From contig NC_080041.1 in NCBI RefSeq assembly GCF_012489685.1, positions 24,293,780-24,357,779 of the forward strand: a DNA stretch of 64,000 nucleotides, given 5' to 3'. The stretch comes from Lotus japonicus. Its lineage: Eukaryota; Streptophyta; Magnoliopsida; Fabales; Fabaceae. The first letter of the stretch is position 1, and every line of letters begins with the position of its first letter. The notes under the pieces were generated by a model, which had not been told where the DNA came from, did no database searches, and saw nothing but the letters and a program-made list of their open reading frames with translations. The position numbers were made by a program, and so were the translations under genes. Shown here piece by piece: positions 56,946-64,000 of the stretch.

Positions 56946-58249
56946 TTGTTGGTAAATCCGCAAGTGTACGGAATCCACCCGGTTTTAAATATCGAACCAC
57001 AGGGATTGTGAGTGACTAAATTCAGCTTAAGCCTTGAGTATGAAGGTTTGTATTATTGAATAAGAGATATGTTGAAGTAGTAATAAGGAAAAGGAAAAAT
57101 AAAAAGACAATTCAGAAAATAATAACATGCTTTGGGTTCTTGTTCAACTAGTCAATTTAAGCACATCATTCTATGCACATGTTCTCATGGATCTCTCCTT
57201 GATGATATAGCCTAGTTACTCACTTATTGATTCCTCACATAAGCAATTCTCTCATACTAAAAGCTAAGCCCAATTCCTTGTGTACTTAGTATTTTATATG
57301 AGGTTTTAGATCATGCAAATTCAGGCCATCAAACCCCAACCCTTCCTCTATTCCTAGTAGCAAGCATAGAAGGGGTAATCCCAAATCGGTTCCCTAATCT
57401 ATAACAAACTTCCGTTCTGATTATAGAATAGTATAAAGCAAGCATGCATACAAGCCTAGATTGAAATTCAGAAAATGGGATTCAAGGAAAGAAGAAGAAT
57501 ATGTGGGAAAGAACTTAAGATTATAACTTAAAGATGAAAAGTCTTACATGAAAACCAAAGCATAAGAAGAGAGATTAGCCAAGCATGGCAAGAGCCATGC
57601 TTGGCTAAGAACCTGAATTACAAGCTTGGAAGCCTTCTCTCACTCTCCTAGATGATCCTCTACCTCTGAACTTTACAAAGTATGAAAAAATTGCCAAAGA
57701 AAATGACTAAAATCCTATTTATAGGCAAAATAAACGAGGCTGGGCTGTTCTGGGCGCTCAGGCACCAATTCAGAGCGCCTGAGCGCCAATTGCATGTTGA
57801 AAAACATGCCTCTGGACCTAATTGGCGCCTAGGCGCCCATTCCCAGCGCCTAGGCGCTTAAGCTCGCCTGAAAAGGACTTTTTGGCTTCTGAAACTCCTC
57901 TTTTCAATCCTCTTTAAGTTCTCCATCAATTCCATGCTTCTTGGCCTTCTTTCTCCTTCAGTTTCTGCTCTCCAAACCTAACCAACAAGTCAAGGAAGAT
58001 TCTAGAAGCTCCAAGAGCTCATTAGCACAAGAGGTCCTTCATAAAACAAAAGAAAATCATGCAAGTCCTAAACTTAACTTAAAATGCAAGAAAACTCCCT
58101 ATAAAACTACAAAATTACCAAAATAAAACAAAGACTCAAGAAAAGATAAAAATGCATGAGAATGCATGAAACAATACATGAGACACAAGAAAAAGACTCA
58201 AAACCTACAAGGAAAAACCCTAAAAACATCATATAAACCCGGGTCATCA
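56946..58249 (-). repeat. 5' LTR of the young Athila-like element
   Basis: TGTTGGTAAATCCGC...GGGTCATCA; nearly identical to 50304-51606. Reversed TATA region CCTATTTATAGG near 57713 and near-palindromes at 57750-57862. Confidence 0.92.
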
Positions 58250-59315
58250 TATACTCGCATGTTTTTGCCCGCTAGTTGTGCTTCCCTACTTGTGTCGGTT
58301 TTGGAAAATTTGTTTCTTGTGGATACTCATGTTGTTTTGGGGATGAGTGATTGTATGTTGGGGAAGAGAGGAGAAGACTTCGGTCTTCCGAGTGTTTCTT
58401 TAGAAAGTAGTTGGTTTGAGTCCATAAGGGTCTACCTTTGACCCTTCACCTTAAAATTTTCCTGGAGGATCCTGACTCACTGGCAATTCTTGGTTCTGTA
58501 TTGATTTCACACTTTGCATGCTTTGTGATACTTGCACTATTCATGAGACTAATAGGTTTTTGAACCTCAGAGTTTTTCTTGGCTTGAATATTTGTCCCTA
58601 GTTGTCCCTTTTGAGCCTATTGGAGATTTCTTTGTGAACTAAATGATTGGGACGGATGTTTGGTTGGAATATTGGGGAGTGATGGTCCTTGGTATGTTAG
58701 TGTGGAGCTGAAAAATTATGGAATAGTCTCTTGCCCCCAAAAAGAAAAAAGTTTGAAAAAGAAAAGAAAAGAAAAAGAACTCCTAAACAAATTGGAGTTG
58801 AAAAAAGATGAAAAATTGAAAGAGGGTGCAAGAGACTTGTGCTAAAAAATTTTGTTGTTAGAAGCTCCGGGGTTGTTAAAAGAGGACCATACTTAACGTG
58901 CTTTGAAGCCTAGATTTTACTTAGGGATCAACCACCATCATGTTTTACCAAGCCAATATTTCAGCCCTTTGAAAGTCTCTTTGAAATTCTGTATGTTTGA
59001 TCTTTGTTGTTGTTGAGTGAATGACATTCAGGACCTATGAACTTGCTTGTGTGCTCAGTGCACTAAATTATATCTCATCCTAGGATTTCAGATCTATATG
59101 CTTCTCATGATGGACTCTATACTCTTCTCTTTTCAAAAAGTTGCATGAGGTGGGTTGTTGGATCTTTTCTTTTGGAACCCGCTGTAATTACTCTTTCCCT
59201 TAGTTTTGTGGTTAGTATCCTTTGCTTAGGCACTTGTTTGGGAGCATTTCTTGCGCTTGAGGGCAAGCGAGTGTTTTCTACGCTCGAGGGCGAGCTGTCG
59301 TTGAGTATAGTGGTG
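58250..59315 (+). other. 3' noncoding region of the surrounding Athila element
   Basis: No coding frame with family support. It contains a purine-rich tract (58739-58830) and ends CGAGCTGTCGTTGAGTATAGTGGTG directly before the 3' LTR. The frames in it lack recognisable domains. Confidence 0.65.
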
Positions 59316-60178
59316 TGATGACCCTATGTTAGTAGTGGTTTTAGGGTCATTTCTTTGAGTGTTTTGAGTCTTTTTCTTTGTCTCATGTAGTGTTTCATGC
59401 ATTCTCATGCATTTTTGTGTTTATTTGAGTTTGAGTCAAGTTTTAGTAATTTTATGGTTTTATGAGGGTTGTTTTTGCATTTTTATAGAATTTAGGACTT
59501 GCATGAGTTTTGCCATGATTTTGTGGGGACTAAGGTGGTTAAAAGCCCTTTGAATTTCTTGATTTTACTCCTTGTCTTGGTCCTTTAGTGCTGCAGCAGG
59601 TAACTTATGGAAATGGAAGGCCAAGATGCAAAGAAATTGAAGAAAGCATTCAAAGGGGGGTTACAAAAAGCTGAAAAGCCACCAAGAGCGTGCAGCTGGC
59701 GCTCAAGCGCCCTCACCTGGCGCTCAAGCGCCAGCACTCTAGAAGCTGGAGTTTTGTTTCAGCCTCATGGGCGCTCAAGCGCCCTAGGGCAGCGCTTGAG
59801 CGCCCCAGCTCGACCATTTTTGCCTATAAATAAGGCTTAGGCCATTTTGTCAAGAACTTCTGATTTTCTTTGAGATTTTTACCAAGTATTGAAGCTTAGG
59901 GATTGCTTTTGGGGCTTGTGAGAGGCTTCCACCTTGTAATTTTCAGGTTTCATTCACATTTCTTGTATGGATTCACTAGCCATGACTGGCTAGTTTTCAT
60001 TTTCTTTACTATTGCTTATTTTGCAAACTCTTGTCACAAACAAACAAATCCAAGAACTGAATTTTATATGCTTTCAAACTCACAAGCTTTGAGCTTAAAC
60101 CACAATTCTCACTCACGGTCCCTGTGGATTCGATATTAAAACCCGGAGATATCTGTGCACTTGCTGATTGACCCAACA
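59316..60178 (+). repeat. 3' LTR of the Athila element, 863 bp
   Basis: TGATGACCCTATGTT...TTGACCCAACA. Colinear with the 5' LTR except for a gap of about 430 bases after GATTCACTAGCCATGACTGG. It has one more near-palindrome copy than the 5' LTR. TATA box CCTATAAATAAGG at 59823. Confidence 0.9.
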
Positions 60179-60183
60179 CAGGG

Positions 60184-62941
60184 ATGTAAGTCGGATCGAT
60201 GACTCTGTTCTGTTTTACAGCAAGAGGAGGAGCAACACGTATAAGATCAGACTATCTGAGTTGGAGACTCAGAAAGTAAAGTGCCTTATGTCAGTTAATG
60301 AAGAGCAATGGGTATGGCATAGACGGTTAGGGCATGCCAGTATGAGAAAGATTTCTCAGCTGAGTAAGCTTGACCTTTTCAGGGGCTTACCCACTCTGAA
60401 GTTCTCTTCAGATGCTCTTTGTGAAACATGTCAGAAAGGCAAATTTACAAAAGTCTCCTTCAAAGCAAAGAATGTTGTTTCCACCTCAAGGCCGTTGGAA
60501 CTTCTGCATATCGACCTTTTTGGACCAGTGAAAACTGAGTCTATAGGTGGCAAAAGATATGGGATGGTCATTGTTGATGACTATAGCCGCTGGACATGGG
60601 TAAAATTTCTATCCCGCAAGGATGAGTCTCATTTTGGGTTCTCTACCTTTATTGCCCAAGTGCAAAACGAGAAGGCTTGCAGAATTATGCGTGTCAGAAG
60701 TGATCATGGTGGAGAGTTTGAGAATGACAAGTTTGAGAGTCTGTTTGATTCATATGGAATTGCACATGATTTCTCTTGTCCTAGAACTCCTCAACAGAAT
60801 GGGGTTGTTGATAGGAAGAAACTGGCATGGCAAAGCACTTTTGGGCTGAGGCAGTAAACACAACATGTTACATTCAGAAATAGGATCTCTATCGGACCAA
60901 TTCTGAATAAGACTCCTTATGAATTGTGGAAGAAAGTAAAACCCAACATTTCTTACTTTCATCCTTTTGGTTGTGTTTGCTATGCTCTGAATACTAAGGA
61001 TAGATTACATAAGTTTGATTCTAAATCTTCTAAATGTCTATTACTTGGTTACTCTTAACGATCTAAAGGTTTTAGAATCTATAATACTAATGCTAAAACT
61101 ATTGAAGAATCTATTCATGTTAGATTTGATGATAAGCTTGACTCTGATCAGTCAAAGCTAGTTGAAAAGTTTGCAGATATGAGTATTAATGTTTCTGACA
61201 AAGGCAAAGCTCCAAAAGAAGCTGAGCCAGAGGAAGACTCTCCAGAGGAAGTTGGTCCCTCTGATTCACAGCCTCAGAGAAAGAGCAGAATTGTTGCCTC
61301 TCACACTAAGGAGTTGATTCTGGGAAACAAAGATGAACCAGTCAGAACCAGATCAGCATTCAGACCCTCTGAAGAGACCCTACTTAGTCTGAAGGGATTG
61401 GTATCCTTAATTGAACCATAATCAATTGATGAAGCTCTTCAAGACAAAGACTGGATTCTGGCAATGGAAGAAGAATTGAATCAATTCTCCAAGAATGACG
61501 TTTGGAACCTTGTCAAGAAACCTCAAGGCGCTCACATCATTGGAACCAAATGGGTGTTCAGAAACAAGCTGAATGAAAAAGGAGATGTAGTCAGAAACAA
61601 AGCTAGGCTAGTTGCTCAAGGCTACAGTCAGCAAGAAGGAATAGATTATTCTGAAACATTTGCTCTAGTAGCAAGATTGGAAGCAATCAGACTGCTGATT
61701 TCATTCTTAGTGAATCACAACATAATTCTTCATCAGATGGATGTTAAGAGTGCCTTCCTGAATGGATACATCTCAGAGGAAGTGTATGTGCACCAACCTC
61801 CTGGTTTTGAAGATGAGAAGAACCCTGACCATGTTTTCAAATTGAAGAAATCTCTCTATGGTCTGAAGCAAGCTCCCAGAGCATGGTATGAGAGACTCAG
61901 CTCATTCTTTCTGGAAAATGAATTGTAAGGGGTAAAGTAGATACAACTCTCTTTTGCAAAACTTACAAAGATGATATCTTAATTGTGCAAATTTATGTTG
62001 ATGATATTATATTTGGATCTGCTAATCCATCTCTTTGCAAAGAATTTTCTGAGATGATGCAGGCTGAATTTGAAATGAGTATGATGAGAGAACTCAAGTA
62101 CTTTCTGGGAATACAAGTTGATCAAAAACCAGAAGCTACTTACATCCATCAGAGCAAGTACACAAAGGAACTTCTGAAGAAGTTCAATATGACAGAATCA
62201 ATAATTGCTAAGACTCTTATGCATCCTACATGCATTCTGGAAAAAGAAGATGCCAGTGGGAAAGTATGTCAGAAGCTCTATCGTGGAATGATAAGTTCAC
62301 TTCTATACTTAACTGCATCTAGGCCAGATATTCTGTTTAGTGTACACTTATGTGCTTGATTCCAATCAGATCCTAGAGAAACTCACTTAACTGCTGTTAA
62401 GAGAATTCTCAGATATCTGAAAGGTACCACTAACCTTGGCTTGATGTATAAGAAAACATCAGAGTATAAGCTTTCAGGTTACTGTGATGCTGATTATGCT
62501 GGAGATAGAACTGAAAGAAAGAGTACTTCTGGAAATTGTCAATTTCTGGGAAGTAACTTAGTCTCATGGGCAAGCAAGAGGCAGTCTACTATTGCACTAT
62601 CCACTGCAGAGGCAGAATATATCTCAGCAGCTATTTGCAGCACTCAGATGCTCTGGATGAAACATCAGCTAGAGGATTATCAAATCCTTGAGAGTAACAT
62701 TCCAATTTATTTTGATAACACTGCTGCAATCTCACTCAGTAAGAATCCAATCTTACACTCAAGGGCAAAACATATTGAGGTAAAGTATCACTTTATTAGA
62801 GATTATGTTCAGAAGGGCGTACTTCTTCTGAAGTTTATTGATACTGACCATCAATGGGCAGATATCTTTACAAAGCTCTTAGCAGAGGATAGATTTAAAT
62901 TTATACTGAAAAATCTGAATATGGACTTTTGTCCAGTATGA
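60184..62941 (+). pseudogene. SIRE-type integrase, reverse transcriptase and RNase H, decayed
   Basis: Continuation of the polyprotein cut at 36123. GAG-pre-integrase/HHCC finger (WVWHRRLGHASMRKISQLSK, ALCETCQKGKFTK). Integrase core with LLHIDLFGPVKTESIGGKRY, MVIVDDYSRWTWVKFLSR and RSDHGGEFEND; the catalytic-Glu block reads PQQNGVVDRKK, so Glu is Asp and the following helix is deleted, with a frameshift near 60840. Stops near 61057 and 61419. RT from about 61464 (NDVWNLVKKPQGAHIIGTKW, LVAQGYSQQEGIDYSETFA, MDVKSAFLNGYISEEVYVHQ, SLYGLKQAPRAWYERL), a one-base loss near 61924, then IYVDDIIFGSANPSLCKEFS with intact YVDD. A stop at 62357. RNase H (YCDADYAGDRTERKSTSG, STAEAEYISAA, DNTAAISLSKNPILHSRAKH) up to the stop at 62939. 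Typical Copia order INT-RT-RH. Not functional. Confidence 0.9.
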
Positions 62942-63370
62942 AGATGGATCAGAACCTCTGACTTTGATGCTTCCTCATCAGAAGATGTCTAGTTCAGAAG
63001 GTAACTTAGTCAGAAGATAAGTACCCATTGGTGCTTACTCTGAGATGAGACAGTAAGCGTGTGTCAGTTTACTTTGATACATCGTTCCTTGTGCCCGTGC
63101 TGACAATCTGTTGTAACGAGTGTTGATGTGCTTTTTCTCCACCGTGTGATCTGTGTATTAACCATTCATAATGATGTTCTTAATTTTTAATCGTTGATTT
63201 TACTTTTGCTTTTACAATCAACAACGGTTACTTTCTAAAACCACTATGCACACACGTTTTCCATCATTCACGTCTTTTGCTTCTCTCTCCTGTTTGCAAA
63301 ACCCTCATCCTCTTAAATTCTCTCCCGCTCTCACTCATCTCTCTTCTACCCAAACCTCCTACCTTCAACA
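62942..63370 (+). other. Spacer between SIRE pol and the envelope-like ORF
   Basis: It contains TCAGAAG-rich words like those in the LTR, then a pyrimidine-rich leader (CTTTTGCTTCTCTCTCC, CTCTCCCGCTCTCACTC) just before the ATG at 63371. No gene. Possibly the leader or splice region for the downstream ORF (inference). Confidence 0.5.
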
Positions 63371-64000
63371 ATGACGAATTCTGAAAGAGCTGACTCCGGT
63401 GAAAGGTCTGATTCCGCCGATGGAAGAGTATTTCCTAGAATGGTTGTGGGTCTTCCAACAGGGCAAGTGGGTCCTGTTCTGCGTCCTAGATCGACAGAGG
63501 GTGCTCAAGCACAAGTCCAAGACGCTGAAGATGTTGTTCCCCTATCTCAGAGAATATGTGCAGTTACCTGCGTTTTCCCTCCAGAAGATCTCCAAGTTCT
63601 TGCTGAATGGAGATTTGACCTCGATAACATTGCTGATAATGGGGTCAATCTTCATTCTGAAGTTCAAGCTCAAGGCTGGGAAGGGTATTTCCAGAGACTC
63701 CATGGTCCAGTTTATGATAAACTCGTGAAGGAATTCTGGAAACACGCTAACTGCAATGAGTATCAAGTGGTGTCCTTTGTTATGGGAAAGAGGATCATCA
63801 TTTATGAGAAGTCATTTGTAAGGCTTCTGGGTGTAGAGACGAGCAATGGCTACAGATTCCAGTTGCAGGAATCAAAAGTCAAACCAACCACCAAGGAGGA
63901 GGTCAACATGGCTCTTTACTCTACATGGAAGTCAGGGAAAAGTGACTGCAAGACCAAGGATCTTCATCCTGATCCGAGAATCTGGCACAAGATTCTGCTA
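63371..64000 (+). CDS. SIRE-type envelope-like ORF, partial (runs off the window)
   Basis: From ATG 63371 the phase stays open for 210 codons to the window end, with no stop. It starts MTNSERADSGERSDSADGRV. Further stretches are AEWRFDLDNIADNGVNLHSE, GWEGYFQRLHGPVYDKLVKE, FWKHANCNEYQVVSFVMGKR and IIIYEKSFVRLLGVETSNGY. The F..LHGP(V)Y..LV..FW pattern is that of the large ORF found downstream of pol in SIRE-type and related legume elements, called envelope-like by position; no membrane function is shown. No signal peptide or membrane segment is visible in the part present. Longer frames in the +1 phase over the same bases are shadows. In contrast to the broken pol, this reading frame is undamaged so far. 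Confidence 0.75.
   Translation, partial: MTNSERADSGERSDSADGRVFPRMVVGLPTGQVGPVLRPRSTEGAQAQVQDAEDVVPLSQRICAVTCVFPPEDLQVLAEWRFDLDNIADNGVNLHSEVQAQGWEGYFQRLHGPVYDKLVKEFWKHANCNEYQVVSFVMGKRIIIYEKSFVRLLGVETSNGYRFQLQESKVKPTTKEEVNMALYSTWKSGKSDCKTKDLHPDPRIWHKILL

Larger units (their letters stand above)
50304..58249 (-). mobile_element. Young Athila-like LTR element without coding genes, 7946 bp
   Basis: Two near-identical LTRs (50304-51606 and 56946-58249) show about ten differences by eye over 1.3 kb. They are flanked by the perfect 5-bp duplication TATAC (50299-50303, 58250-58254). The tRNA-Asp primer-binding site complement lies at 56923-56940 beside the right LTR, so the element runs on the minus strand. 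After removing the CACTA insertion (52249-56105) only about 1.5 kb of internal DNA remains, with no gag or pol. Its internal ends resemble the 3' noncoding region of the surrounding Athila (58255-59315, reversed), so it is a deletion derivative of the same lineage, moved by proteins supplied elsewhere. Confidence 0.93.
36124..60178 (+). mobile_element. Athila-type Gypsy element with nested insertions, 24 kb
   Basis: Starts TGATGACCCTATGTTAGTAG and ends TTGACCCAACA, with the 5-bp target duplication CAGGG at 36119-36123 and 60179-60183. Components: 5' LTR (36124-37419), tRNA-Asp primer-binding site, gag, protease, third ORF, 3' noncoding region, 3' LTR (59316-60178). RT, RNase H and integrase are absent, so it is non-autonomous. 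Inserted later: LINE (37486-39203), solo LTR D (39512-42298), solo LTR C (46579-49511), Cassandra-type LTR (49516-49908), and a full LTR element (50304-58249). Without these the element would be about 8.3 kb. It splits the SIRE polyprotein gene. Confidence 0.9.

Overview
The window reads as nuclear DNA of a dicot plant, and a papilionoid legume is my best guess. The basis is a plant cell-wall/apoplast gene of the EXORDIUM family, plant-specific transposon lineages (SIRE-type Copia, Athila, Tat and Tekay/Del-type Gypsy, Cassandra-type TRIM, plant CACTA, Mutator and PIF/Harbinger elements), spliceosomal exon borders and AT-rich intergenic DNA. The species cannot be settled from the sequence. Only one convincing intact host gene is present, the EXORDIUM-like gene at 256-1188. 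Almost everything after it is a stack of transposable elements inserted into one another, and most borders can be placed to the base because the target-site duplications (TSDs) survive.

Layout. (1) 1-1300: EXORDIUM-like gene with its TATA box. (2) 1304-9124: DNA-transposon zone with a Mutator-like element (9-bp TSD), a second inverted-repeat element, a PIF/Harbinger MITE (TTA TSD), a decayed hAT transposase tail, and a 3981-bp non-autonomous CACTA element (GCT TSD) carrying exon-like fragments of at least two host genes. (3) 9125-16723: a decayed plant-mobile-domain (PMD) gene facing a decayed Mutator transposase. A second Mutator-like element (10966-15729, 9-bp TSD) lies in a PMD intron, and that element itself contains a solo Tekay-type LTR (11461-14711). 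(4) 16724-22950: truncated minus-strand Tekay chromovirus (long LTR with minisatellite, chromodomain remnant, gag zinc knuckles). (5) 22950-29970: plus-strand Tat-lineage Gypsy element with dual RNase H, interrupted by an odd element with LTRs in inverted orientation (25297-27867), which in turn holds a solo SIRE LTR. (6) 29971-32736: minus-strand Tat-type fragment holding a solo Athila-like LTR. (7) 32737-64000 and beyond: a SIRE-type Copia element. Its gag/protease part (34057-36123) is separated from its integrase/RT/RNase H part (60184-62941) by a 24-kb Athila element (36124-60178, TSD CAGGG). The SIRE envelope-like ORF runs open off the end of the window.

The Athila element is the centre of the nest. 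It contains a LINE insertion, two solo Tekay-type LTRs, a solo Cassandra-type LTR with a 5S-rRNA-like segment, and a young 7.9-kb LTR element with no coding capacity (50304-58249). That young element contains a second CACTA transposon with a captured RsmG-like exon. The deepest chain is Tat fragment > SIRE > Athila > young LTR element > CACTA > captured exon.

Functionally only the EXORDIUM-like gene and possibly the terminal envelope-like ORF look intact. The pol genes carry stops, frameshifts or substituted catalytic residues. The most interesting items are the inverted-LTR element, the near-palindromes GGCGCTCAAGCGCC clustered upstream of LTR TATA boxes and again upstream of the third Athila ORF, the gag-after-protease fusion in Athila, host exons carried by CACTA elements, and a 16-residue LDLNAP repeat inside a Mutator-like element.
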